A stretch of 64,000 nt of DNA from Schistocerca nitens (Eukaryota; Arthropoda; Insecta; Orthoptera; Acrididae). Location: positions 292,977,205-293,041,204 of the forward strand of contig NC_064616.1 of NCBI RefSeq assembly GCF_023898315.1, in the 5' to 3' direction. Below, in pieces: positions 21,748 through 31,214 of this stretch. A program made the translations under genes and the position numbers. Each line of letters starts with the position of its first letter. Position 1 is the stretch's first letter. A model generated the notes under the pieces. The model was given only the letters and a program-made list of their open reading frames with translations, did not search any database and had not been told where the DNA came from.

Positions 21748-22576
21748 AGACATAATACAGTTGTGCTGCCACTTCGGTCAGGGCAGATGGTAAGTACAAT
21801 TATGCACTTGTGTTTCTAAGTAATTAACGATCTTTGCAGTAGAAATATATCAGTGTGGAATTCATTGAAATATAGAGTGGGAAAAACGGAAGTGAAAAAT
21901 AGGACAGTGTGTTTTAATTTACAGTATTGGTAAATAGCCTGGTAACAATTGTACAGTATGCTAAGGATAAATCTCAAAAAATTTAAGGAAAGCTTTTATT
22001 AAGATGAAAGCCTTCATTTTAATGCCAAGAGAGGGAGAGAGAGAGATTAAACTCATCATTTCATTTAACAAATGTCAGGGCTTTAGGAATGTTTGTTAAT
22101 GCAAATTTGTAACATTTGTGACTTTTTTATAGAAGCAAAATGCATTAAAATCATCAAAATTGCAGTTAAATTTCGAAATCATACAAAGCTTTGCTTCTTT
22201 AGCAGTGGAAGGAAGTCCCATACTCAAAAGATAATATGACATTTTTCACAAACTGTGAAAGTTGATCATCATCTAGTAACACAAAATGCAGAAAGAAATA
22301 AAAAGGCAGACGCTGTTACTATTACTTGAGCAAATGCGTCATGGAAGTGTTTTGAGTGCAACTCATTCACTACAGTATGAGAAACAATCCCATTTAGAAA
22401 ATGCAGAAGAAACCCATCAATGAATACTGTCATACTGCACCATAAAGCATGTATGCTATGGCTCACATACTAGGGAAGTGGATATATGTAATTATTAAAA
22501 TGAGAAACACCACCAATCAATCTTACAAATAATGTGACACTTGAAGCATTAAGACAAATGATTAAAAAATAAAGAA

Positions 22577-22579
<3 letters not shown>

Positions 22580-22614
<35 letters not shown>
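22580..22614. repeat. (TC)n microsatellite
   Basis: TC run of about 35 nt with one interruption near the right end. Confidence 0.95.
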
Positions 22615-22615
<1 letters not shown>

Positions 22616-24454
22616 ATATTGATTATGTTAACACTTATCTCATAAATTGCAGCAATGAAACATGAACACCATTATGTATCCCTCATTCCCAGTAAATCAT
22701 ACACTTGGGTTGTTTGGGCATTGAAGTATATGTTGAGTGTTGATTTTAGACCAATGTGAGAGGTACATAACTGTGTACCATTTAAAGTAGCTTGGAATCA
22801 GCACCCAAAATATGTTTCAGTGTAGTCAGACTGACAAGATAGATTTAATGATTTACTGGAAATTAGGGAAACATAAGGCTGCTGAAGTTTCGTCTACTCT
22901 ATCTAACTTACTGCTATCTGTTAAAATGTTCTGAACATTTAAAGACTACAGTGGGTATAATTTTTAATATGATGCTACTTAAATATGCAGTACATTTGTT
23001 TGCATCTGAGGTTTCCCTTTTGAATAACTTGTCACTTTAGTTGGCACCTAAAGTTGTGTGCCCTCGTAGTCACTTGTATTATTGGACTTTAAGATGTTCC
23101 TAAATCATAGCTACTCATTGAAAAAATAAAGTTATCATAATAAAAAAAAAAAATTAGCCCTTTCTTCCTTTGTCACACGATTTCAATTCTTATCTATTTT
23201 TTTCAGTTACCAGAAACTGTAATCTGTGTTCTGTGTTGGGAGGGACTGTTGAAACTAAACTTTCATGGAACATTAAAATTGTAATCTGAATTAGTAAATT
23301 AAACCAGGTTGCTAACATCCACTTGCAATAAGCCCAACTGTATCAATAAACTAATGACATTACCACTTACCAAAAAACCATCAGTGCCAGAATTCTTGCA
23401 CACAAGTGAACTTAAAGGCTAATTTTTGTATCTGCTTCCAGTACATGTGTCTCTTTGCACTGCAATGCTTCATGAAGAGTGCCATAGCTGATGTTCTGTT
23501 TTATAATAGTTGATGGCTGGTTTCTCCGTGACGATGTCTTCTTTTATTATTTTTTGCATTTTCTTTCATTGGATGATGTCGCATCTCAAAGTGTTTTAAG
23601 CAGTTATTATTAACTGAATTGGAAGAGTGAGATAGTGGTGCTCATTGTGGTTAATTATGTTTGGAAAACCCAAAGAATATTTAAGATGAACTTTAAAGAA
23701 ATGGCGAAGCTGTTAAAAACATATTTTAGCTGAAATGTACAGAAAAAGTTGTGTGTGATGATTCTTCTCCTTCCTGTTTTTGTTTGAGTATGTGACAGCC
23801 TCTGCAGAGTACCTGTTTTGAATGCTGCACTGTTTACACAAATTAACTGAATGATGGTCTTAAGAATCTATTGTGAAAATTGGTACTGTTTCTCAGAATT
23901 AGAATTTAAAATGATGAGAAAAAATGGAATGAACTTGCCCATTACTTCTAGAGCAATATTCCATTGAAATATGCATCTCAAAAACAAAAATAATTTTTAA
24001 TGTTGAAGGTTTTGATGTTGGTGTATTGTATATTCATAAAAATTATGAGAAAATTCATACTTTTGCAGTTTGTGAGCTTCTCTCCACTGCTAAATTTAAA
24101 GGGAAAAAAGCATCTCTTTGAGATGAGATACACGTTGGTACATTAACTGGAATTAACTGAACATACAGTGATAACAACAGAAATCCTTAGCACACAAAGC
24201 TTTTGTTTACATTTTGTGCGGCCTGATACTTTTTGTAGTTACGGGTTTATAAGTAACAGTTCTATATAAATGAATCACAACTGGTAAGCAGTGATCTTAA
24301 ATGAAGGTTGTAATTACAGAGCAAAGTCTTCCTGTTGGCTGAGAAGAAAATCAAGTTTTTGACATCATAACAGTGAATTGCACCTCTTTATAACCTGAGT
24401 GTATTTTTGCTGTGATGTGACTGCATAGTAAACTTTCCTAAGTTTTATGGAAAT

Positions 24455-25258
24455 TGTTGTGGACTGACAAGAGCAGCCAGTCCACAATGAAGTAGCCGAT
24501 AGGGCACGCGTCAACTCACGCCGTCTTGCGTTAAATCTGAAACAGGATATGTGGTAAAAGCTATAAAGAAAAGAACAGAGCTTCTCATATACTTATCTTT
24601 AATTTCTTCTTGTACATCTCTATGGTGAACACAAGTGAGACTCTCTCCAGATATGGATAACTGCGCCTTGCTAGGTCATCCGTACTACTGGGGCCGAGTT
24701 CTAGTCAGTCTCTCGAGACCTGCCATGTGGTGGCGCTCGGTCTGCGATAACACAGTGGCGACACGCAGGTCCGACATGTACTAGAGGACCGCGGCCGATT
24801 TAAGCTACCACCTAGCTGATTGAGATGCCAACGCACCTCACCAGAGGCCCCCAAAACCAAATATATCGCGCGGCCGAGGCAGCGAAGAATGCGCCCTGCG
24901 AGCCAATGCCGTGAACCGCGATAGTTGCGATAATAGACAACGTCGCCAGGAGCAAAAGCAGGAGTCTGGCGCAGCACAGGAACCTGATGCGGCGGATGCA
25001 GCAAAGACATCAAGGTACGATGAGAACGACCATGGAGCAGCTCAGCCGGCGAGCGACCATCGCGGGGCTGTGAGCGATACAAGGACAAAAAGAGCAACAA
25101 TGCATCCTTTCGAGAATGCGACTCTTTCAACTTCAACATCTGTGACTTGAAAGTCCGGACCAATCGTTCAGCGGCACCGTTTGACTGAGGCGAGAACGGC
25201 GCGGATGTCAGATGTTGAATACCATTGGCCTTGCAGAAAGACTGACGGTGACACCACA
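24455..25258 (-). mobile_element. 3' LTR of Gypsy copy 3, enlarged by an internal insertion
   Basis: The sequence starts TGTTGTGGACTGAC and ends GACACCACA. It matches the other LTR up to CTACCACCTAGC at 24816 and resumes at TGACGGTG from 25243. Between these, 24817-25242 is unrelated to the LTR and replaces its 12-nt AAGTGTGGTGTC. The length is 804 bp against 390 bp for the other LTR. Confidence 0.93.
24814..25245 (-). repeat. Direct duplication of the integrase 3' region inside the LTR
   Basis: 24814-25245 matches 25830-26261 (constant offset 1016) with no difference seen, and the 79-codon plus-strand shadow frames in the two copies are identical. On the minus strand it encodes the integrase stretch from FCKANGIQHLTSAPFSPQSN through GDVVYYRNYRGSRHW to RWHLNQL. 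The outer limits overlap the LTR sequence by AGC on one side and CTGA on the other. The 184-codon open frame at 24705-25259 is this fragment and not an independent gene. Confidence 0.95.
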
Positions 25259-27409
25259 TTCCTCCCCCGCAAATCGGCGAACGGTCGTGTTATAAGGCTT
25301 CCGTCCGCCGTGGGGAGGACCCCATGTTGACGTAGGCGATGAGGTGGGGAGCCTAACAACAGGCGAGGCTGTGCCACCCGCACCCTGCCATTCGGTCCGA
25401 GGGGAGCTAGGAAACGCCTGAAAACCTAGTCCAGGGTGCACGTCAACATGCGGTGTATGCGCCCGTAATGAGACAGGAGGGGCCGAAGGGTCGACCTCCA
25501 TGGCGTCGGGGAATCCGACGCGCGATGACGACATCTGGTCCGGAGCGGGCAATAGTTCCACGGCGGAGGACGGCTGGGCACGGGAAGCAAGCGGCGGCGC
25601 GTGACCCAGGGAGGCGCGTGGCGGTTGCAGCGACGCGTCCACCGCGGCCGGCGCCGGAGGCGGCTGCGGCGGCTGCGGTGGCGCGGCGCCATGAGGCAAA
25701 ATGGAAGGCAGCGTCAGGAACACCTGGGGATGAGGCGAGCCAGTAGATGGGTCCCCAGGGCGCTGACCGGACGGCCCCGTCGCTGAAAGCAGACGGGGAG
25801 CGGCAGAACCCAGGCGACGACAGAGGCGCAGCTGATTGAGATGCCAACGCACCTCACCAGAGGCCCCCAAAACCAAATATATCGCGCGGCCGAGGCAGCG
25901 AAGAATGCGCCCTGCGAGCCAATGCCGTGAACCGCGATAGTTGCGATAATAGACAACGTCGCCAGGAGCAAAAGCAGGAGTCTGGCGCAGCACAGGAACC
26001 TGATGCGGCGGATGCAGCAAAGACATCAAGGTACGATGAGAACGACCATGGAGCAGCTCAGCCGGCGAGCGACCATCGCGGGGCTGTGAGCGATACAAGG
26101 ACAAAAAGAGCAACAATGCATCCTTTCGAGAATGCGACTCTTTCAACTTCAACATCTGTGACTTGAAAGTCCGGACCAATCGTTCAGCGGCACCGTTTGA
26201 CTGAGGCGAGAACGGCGCGGATGTCAGATGTTGAATACCATTGGCCTTGCAGAAAGACTGAAATTCTGCAGACATGAATTGTGGGCCATTGTCGGAAACA
26301 ATAGTCTGTGGTAGACCTTCAATGCAAAAAATAGCGAACAACGCTTGGATGGTGGCAGATGACGTCGTGGAAGACATCCGGACAACAAACAGAAAATGAC
26401 TGAAAGAATCGACCACAACCAACCATCGAGCATTCCAGAATGGACCAGCAAAATCGATGTGCAAGCGTTGCCAAGGGGAAGTGGTTGTCGGCAATGCAAA
26501 GAATTTCCGCAGCGGGGCGGCCTGGTGTTCGGCACATGCCACGCAAGAAGAGCACATATGCGTAGTCGCAGCATTGATTCCGAACCAAGTACAGTGCTGA
26601 CGAGCAAGTTGTTTCGTTCCCACTATACCCCAATGTCCTTGGTGGAGAAGCTTTAAGACAGAGGACTGTAACGAACGTGGGACCACAACCCGAGACTGAT
26701 CATTATCAGAACGCAACAACAAAACACCACGTCGTACAAAAAGTCTCTCCTTGTGAGCAAAAAATCGGCGAACCAACGGATCCTCGATCCGTGACTTTGA
26801 CAAGGGCCAGTGCGTAGCAACAAAACGCAAAACAGTAGCAAGGACGGGGTCAACAGCTGTGGCCGTAGCTACACGACGAAAATCAATCGGAAACGATTCG
26901 ACCACGTCATCGGTTGCCGCATCAATGAACATGCAAGCAAGTTCGGAATAATCAAATGCTTTATCCTCGGCAACAGGCAAACGGGACAACGCATCAGCGT
27001 TTCCGTGCGTAGCAGTGGACCGATACAAGATATCGTAGCGGTACTGCGAGAGAAAAAGAGACCAGCGAATGAATTTCTGCGCTGTACGCGGAGGTACAGG
27101 CGTGTTCGGATGAAAAAGCGATGTCAAAGGTTTGTGGTCTGTGAGGATGGTAAAGTGACGACCATACAAGAAATCATGAAACTTCGTAACACCAAATACG
27201 AGAGCCAAAGCTTCTTTCTCTATCTGGGAATAATTTCTTTGCACAGATGAGAGCAATTTTGACGCAAAGGCAATAGGGCGATCATGCGATCCATCTTTGT
27301 GCGCAAGCACAGCACCGATCCTGAAATCCGATGCATCTACCATCAACAAAAGGTGTTTTCGGGGATCGAATGTCGTAAGGCAAGAATGTGAAAGCAACGC
27401 CGATTTCAA
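25208..27409 (-). CDS. pol: Gypsy copy 3 pol, RNase H and integrase part (733 codons)
   Basis: An open frame of 733 codons covers the second half of pol. RNase H: catalytic VDASD (D25), QIEKEALAL (E65), TDHKPL (D91) and NADALSRLP (138). Integrase zinc domain: H256, H259 with C289 and C292. Integrase core: LHIDFAGPF (D319), IVSDNGPQF (D373) and NGAAERLV (E409), so all three catalytic residues are present. The post-core domain has GDVVYYRNYRGSRHWLAGRI (about 483-502). A proline-rich tail of about 200 residues follows and runs through the polypurine tract into the LTR. The enzymes would normally degrade the RNA strand during cDNA synthesis and join the cDNA ends to host DNA. The true start is upstream: this frame is the continuation of the gag-pol frame after the break near 27.5 kb, and the internal methionine is only the first available. 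There is no chromodomain. Confidence 0.93.
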   Translation of the reverse strand: MKSALLSHSCLTTFDPRKHLLLMVDASDFRIGAVLAHKDGSHDRPIAFASKLLSSVQRNYSQIEKEALALVFGVTKFHDFLYGRHFTILTDHKPLTSLFHPNTPVPPRTAQKFIRWSLFLSQYRYDILYRSTATHGNADALSRLPVAEDKAFDYSELACMFIDAATDDVVESFPIDFRRVATATAVDPVLATVLRFVATHWPLSKSRIEDPLVRRFFAHKERLFVRRGVLLLRSDNDQSRVVVPRSLQSSVLKLLHQGHWGIVGTKQLARQHCTWFGINAATTHMCSSCVACAEHQAAPLRKFFALPTTTSPWQRLHIDFAGPFWNARWLVVVDSFSHFLFVVRMSSTTSSATIQALFAIFCIEGLPQTIVSDNGPQFMSAEFQSFCKANGIQHLTSAPFSPQSNGAAERLVRTFKSQMLKLKESHSRKDALLLFLSLYRSQPRDGRSPAELLHGRSHRTLMSLLHPPHQVPVLRQTPAFAPGDVVYYRNYRGSRHWLAGRILRCLGRAIYLVLGASGEVRWHLNQLRLCRRLGSAAPRLLSATGPSGQRPGDPSTGSPHPQVFLTLPSILPHGAAPPQPPQPPPAPAAVDASLQPPRASLGHAPPLASRAQPSSAVELLPAPDQMSSSRVGFPDAMEVDPSAPPVSLRAHTPHVDVHPGLGFQAFPSSPRTEWQGAGGTASPVVRLPTSSPTSTWGPPHGGRKPYNTTVRRFAGEECGVTVSLSARPMVFNI
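25259..25268 (-). promoter_or_regulatory. Polypurine tract next to the 3' LTR
   Basis: The minus strand reads GGGGGAGGAA directly before the LTR start TGTGGTG, the expected position and composition of the plus-strand primer for reverse transcription. Confidence 0.85.
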
Positions 27410-27600
27410 CTGGCGAAAGGCGCGTTCGCATTCCGTCGTCCAGACGAACGGAACACCTTTACGGCGTAAGCGATGAAGCGGAGCTGAAATGGAAGAGGCA
27501 TGGGGAACATATTTATGGTAGTAATTGCTGTTTCAAGTTCTGCGGTGACGGCAAATCCTGTATGGCACGGAGGTGCTCTGGCCTCGGATGTATTCATTGG
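27410..27600 (-). pseudogene. Break in Gypsy copy 3 pol between RT and RNase H
   Basis: After YLGHVLNAQ the frame meets TGA (CAA TGA ATA CAT). The same frame then reads IHPRPEHLRAIQDLPSPQ, the expected thumb sequence. Shortly after NLKQ, about 25 residues expected in the family are missing and the frame shifts, before resuming as YYHKYVPHASSISAPLHRLR in the frame of the RNase H/integrase part. One point mutation (probably GGA to TGA) and one small deletion therefore disable this copy. Confidence 0.85.
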
Positions 27601-29870
27601 GCATTGAGGACATGGCCCAGGTAGGGTAAATCCCGAGCAAAAAACACACATTTGTCCTTCATCAAGCGAAGACCATTTTGTCGCAAGACCTGAAATAACG
27701 TTCGGAGATTTTGCAAATGTTCGGCTTCTGTCTTTCCGGAGATCACAATATCGTCCAGATAGTTCGCAGCAGTAGGGACCGACGCACAAACAGTTTGTAA
27801 ATATTGCTGAAACAATGCAGGTGCGGATGCACACCCGAATGGCAGTCTGTTGAAGCGATACAAACCAAAATGCGTGTTTACCACCAAGACGCGCTGGGAT
27901 TCGTCGTCCACCGGTATTTGCAAGTACGCATCTGCCAGGTCCAACTTTGAAAAATATGTTCCCGGGCACAGTTTGTCAAAAAGATCTTCCGGGCGGGGCA
28001 AAGGAAAAGTTGCAGTCACAAGTTGGGGATTCACAGTTGCCTTGAAGTCCACACAAAGTCTCAATTTTCTGGAAGGTTTTGGCAAAATTACTAAGGGGGA
28101 GGCCCAGAGAGAAGCCTGCACACGTTTGATTACACCTTGAGATTCTAAATCGTGTAATGTTCTTGCGACCTCATCACGCAATGCGTGGGGAACATTGCGC
28201 GCTCTGAAAAACTTCGGTTGCACGTTTGCTTTTAGTTCCAAATGCGCTGCATAATTCTTAGTGCAACCAAGGCCCGGTGCAAAAATGTCTGCAAATTCTT
28301 CACATAGACGAGAAACACTGGCGGAAGGCACAGTCTGATTCACTGATAGGACCTGATTTACGATAGACAAATTAAACAACTGAAATAAATCTAAACCAAA
28401 CAAGTTCACTGCCGTAGAAGAACGAAGAACGTAAAATGACACAAGTTTTGTTTGTCCTTTGTAAGTTGCAAGAAGGCTGCACTGTCCTAACACAGGTATC
28501 CGCTGCCCTGAGTAACTATTGAGCTGAACATTCGCGGCACGCAACGGAGGGGCGCCCAGTTGTTCGTACGTGGCGTTATTGAGCAATGAAACTGCAGCTC
28601 CGGTATCGAGCTGGAATGGGATCACTTTGCCTTCAAAGTCTAAGTCCACAAAAAGTTTATTGTCCTGCTGACGACAAGAACGACGTTCACGTGCAATTTG
28701 AACTGATACAGGTACAGAAGCACTTGCGACTGTACGGGATTTCCGGCGACGTCGACGCACACTTTTTGTGGGACGAACACAGTCACTGTTAAATAAAGTG
28801 GCACAGGACGGGGTGGAATGAACGACATGAATGTCCATGGGCGAAGGTCCACGAGCCTGAGTGTCCTCGATTCGATTCCGGCGCGAAGCAAAGGGCCGGG
28901 AATTGTTGTGATTGTCCGATCTAAGCCTTTTCTGGCAAACACTTTGTACATGTCCTTTCTTATGACAGTAAAAGCAAATAGCTTGGCGGGACGGGCAATT
29001 TTCACGCGAATGTCTAGTTGCACACCGCGGGCATGATTTTAGAAATTCATTTGCTTGCTTACGTGGTGCACGTGTGTGCGAGCTAGGCTGCCGCTGCGCT
29101 GACGGGTGCGAGGGCCGCCTAGCGTCCCGTGCAGCGGGCCCGGCGGGCCGGTTAATGTGACACACTGCTGGCGAAGTTTCAAACGAGTCCTGAGCAAAGT
29201 CAAGTGTGTCTTGCCTGTCCAATATGTCTATCACTTGTTGAAGGGAGGGATTAACTAGTTTCAAAATCTGTTCCCGTATGCGAACATCAGAAACGTTCTG
29301 TGCAATTGCATCACGCACCATAGTATCTGAATAAGGGAGGCCACATTCACACTGAAATTCACAATCCCTAGTAAGTCCTTGCAATGTCGCAACCCACTCC
29401 CTATTAGTCTGACCGGCCGTACGTTTTGTACGAAAGAACGTATACCGTTTGGCAACGATATTTACTGTTTCCTTGAAATAGGCATCTAACGCCGACAAAA
29501 TTTCCTCGTAGGACAGAGTTGCTACGTCACGTCGGGGAAACAATTTCACTATCACACGGTAGGTGCACACACCGACACAAGAAAGCAAAAACGGCTGCCG
29601 CTCATTACCTTGAATTCTGTAGGCGGCGAGATGAAAGCCGAACTGGCGGGACCATTCCGGCCAGGACTCGTGGGTTGAATCAAAATTACGGAAGGGCGGT
29701 ACAACGTCGTGTTGTGGCTGCGGTAGCGATGAAGCGGTGGCTGCCGCATCGTGTTGCAGCACACGTTGACCCTGGACGAGCTGTCCAAGGGCATCCAATA
29801 ACGCCTGCGTCTGCTGATTCTGCAAGCGAAAAAATTCGGACAGTACATCCGGAGAATGTGGCGAAGCCAT
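27594..29870 (-). CDS. gag-pol: Gypsy copy 3 gag, protease and reverse transcriptase part (758 codons)
   Basis: The open frame of 758 codons begins MASPHSPDVLSEFFRLQNQQ, 45 nt inside the primer binding site, which supports this start. Gag occupies about residues 1-330, with a capsid-like helical region (70-230) and a zinc knuckle CFYCHKKGHVQSVC at 299-312 preceded by a CPRC pair at 280-283. Protease: LDTGA at 421-425. Reverse transcriptase: fingers from about 575, SKLDLADAYLQIP (motif A, about 641-653), LPFGCASAPALFQ (686-698) and YLDD at 704-707. Gag and pol are fused in one frame, as in some arthropod Gypsy lineages. The product would package and copy the element RNA in the cytoplasm. The frame ends at the nonsense codon described for 27410-27600. 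Confidence 0.94.
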   Translation of the reverse strand: MASPHSPDVLSEFFRLQNQQTQALLDALGQLVQGQRVLQHDAAATASSLPQPQHDVVPPFRNFDSTHESWPEWSRQFGFHLAAYRIQGNERQPFLLSCVGVCTYRVIVKLFPRRDVATLSYEEILSALDAYFKETVNIVAKRYTFFRTKRTAGQTNREWVATLQGLTRDCEFQCECGLPYSDTMVRDAIAQNVSDVRIREQILKLVNPSLQQVIDILDRQDTLDFAQDSFETSPAVCHINRPAGPAARDARRPSHPSAQRQPSSHTRAPRKQANEFLKSCPRCATRHSRENCPSRQAICFYCHKKGHVQSVCQKRLRSDNHNNSRPFASRRNRIEDTQARGPSPMDIHVVHSTPSCATLFNSDCVRPTKSVRRRRRKSRTVASASVPVSVQIARERRSCRQQDNKLFVDLDFEGKVIPFQLDTGAAVSLLNNATYEQLGAPPLRAANVQLNSYSGQRIPVLGQCSLLATYKGQTKLVSFYVLRSSTAVNLFGLDLFQLFNLSIVNQVLSVNQTVPSASVSRLCEEFADIFAPGLGCTKNYAAHLELKANVQPKFFRARNVPHALRDEVARTLHDLESQGVIKRVQASLWASPLVILPKPSRKLRLCVDFKATVNPQLVTATFPLPRPEDLFDKLCPGTYFSKLDLADAYLQIPVDDESQRVLVVNTHFGLYRFNRLPFGCASAPALFQQYLQTVCASVPTAANYLDDIVISGKTEAEHLQNLRTLFQVLRQNGLRLMKDKCVFFARDLPYLGHVLNAQ

Positions 29871-29914
29871 GACACAAGCAATTCAGAGCAAAGCAAGGGA
29901 AAAAAGAACAATCC

Positions 29915-29932
29915 ATCCCATCCTCGTCGCCA
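29915..29932 (-). promoter_or_regulatory. Primer binding site, complementary to tRNA-Ser(GCT)
   Basis: The minus strand reads TGGCGACGAGGATGGGAT one nucleotide inside the 5' LTR. This is exactly complementary to the 3' end (CCA included) of the conserved animal tRNA-Ser with anticodon GCT as I know it, an 18-nt match. Confidence 0.85.
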
Positions 29933-29933
29933 A

Positions 29934-30323
29934 TGTTGTGGACTGACAAGAGCAGCCAGTCCACAATGAAGTAGCCGATAGGGCACGCGTCAACTCACGC
30001 CGTCTTGCGTTAAATCTGAAACAGGATATGTGGTAAAAGCTATAAAGAAAAGAACGGAGCTTCTCATATACTTATCTTTAATTTCTTCTTGTACATCTCT
30101 ATGGTGAACACAAGTGAGACTCTCTCCAGATATGGATAACTGCGCCTTGCTAGGTCGTCCGTACTACTGGGGCCGAGTTCTAGTCAGTCTCTCGAGACCT
30201 GCCATGTGGTGGCGCTCGGTCTGTGATAACACAGTGGCGACACGCGGGTCCGACATGTACTAGAGGACCGCGGCCGATTTAAGCTACCACCTAGCAAGTG
30301 TGGTGTCTGACGGTGGCACCACA
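29934..30323 (-). mobile_element. 5' LTR of Gypsy copy 3
   Basis: The 390-bp LTR starts TGTTGTGG and ends CACCACA on the plus strand. It carries the uninterrupted version of the region rearranged in the other LTR. A TATA-like stretch is not obvious. Confidence 0.94.
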
Positions 30324-31214
30324 GAAATGATATGTGATGAATGTCTGCCATTTTCCATGATATGCCAGTAGTTAGTTAATGTATTCAGTAACAGTTCTCT
30401 TTAACTGTTAAAAGCCTTTCAGTGTAGTGCCTTTACAAGAGTTTTAACTCTACTGTACAAAATATTTCTGTTCATTGCACTTCAGAGTCTGGCTTTTATT
30501 TATGATGTAAAGTCTGTAGTAATATACATGTGTTTCATTTGAGGTTGTTAATTTAGTTGTTTACAAGGGCTAAAGTTTGAAATAAGGAAACTATGTCAAT
30601 AATTTGGGTTCAGACCATAAATGAGAAAAGTTATAATTTTGTTATAGTTTGTTTTTGTGCACCAACTCTGCAGTATGTAGAACTGTGTTAGTTTACTGTA
30701 AATTATATCACTGTACATATTGTACTGTGCATATCTCATGTTATAGTATTTGTTTCATTTGTGTACTAGTCTTCCACGTTAAATAAAATAATTTATTAAT
30801 GTAGGTTATATTGATTCCAACTCCTTAAACCTCACTTTCATTTGCATATTATTTTGGTGTGTGACAGTGCTCTACATCTGCATTTACAGACATATTTTTC
30901 AATGGTGTGTCATGTGTCTGATTCCTCAAACATCCATAACACAGTTTTGTGTTTAATATTCGCTGTTGCCAAAATATATTATAGATTTTTTATGGCTAAT
31001 GTAGCTCCAGTTGTATTTTTATTTATAATAATTATGAGAGTTGCTCTGTAGCTCCACAAGCAAAAAGTAATCAATAACCTATAGATTCAGAATTTAATGC
31101 GACTTTGATCTCTAGAAGCAGATTTTGCATGTGAAAATTACTGGTTACATCATGATTCTACTAGCATTGTACCATACTTCTTCAGTAACTGTCTTTATGA
31201 GCTGATTCTCACAA
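30324..31214 (+). other. Continuation of host flank after the Gypsy insertion
   Basis: The sequence resumes the AT-rich flank interrupted at 24454. It contains GTTAAATAAAATAATTTATT at about 30779-30798, a possible polyadenylation signal. The frame at 30842-31051 has no recognisable domain. Confidence 0.35.

Larger units (their letters stand above)
20785..24449 (+). other. Probable 3'UTR and downstream sequence of the host gene
   Basis: No coding signal. AATAAA hexamers occur at 21697-21702, near 22291, near 22565 and in the A-rich stretch 23120-23153, so the true cleavage site cannot be chosen from sequence alone. Two CT microsatellites (21731-21747 and 22580-22614) lie here. If the most distal candidate (near 30780) is used, the Gypsy element at 24.45 kb would lie inside the transcript. 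Confidence 0.35.
24450..30328 (-). mobile_element. Young Gypsy-type LTR retrotransposon (copy 3) with rearranged 3' LTR
   Basis: The element is complete: LTRs at 24455-25258 and 29934-30323, 5-bp target duplication GAAAT at 24450-24454 and 30324-30328, primer binding site, polypurine tract and gag-pol on the minus strand. LTR parts shared by both ends differ at about five positions in roughly 380, so insertion was recent. No env-like frame follows integrase. The pol reading frame is broken by a nonsense codon plus a small deletion near 27.5-27.6 kb. The 3' LTR (left on this strand) holds a 426-bp foreign block copied from the element's own integrase region. Confidence 0.95.

Noticed and set aside
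24705-25259. 184-codon minus-strand open frame that looks like an independent integrase gene
   Set aside because: It is the duplicated integrase segment inside the LTR plus LTR sequence; it lacks the first two catalytic residues and any start context.
25453-25786. Plus-strand Arg-rich open frames in the G+C-rich region
   Set aside because: Antisense shadows of the proline-rich tail of Gypsy pol.
25259-25830. Envelope gene after integrase in the Gypsy element
   Set aside because: The frame is a continuation of pol with a proline-rich tail; no signal peptide, transmembrane segment or separate start is visible.
29552-29986. 144-codon minus-strand frame overlapping the start of gag
   Set aside because: Wrong frame relative to the clearly conserved gag and crossing the primer binding site; a shadow.
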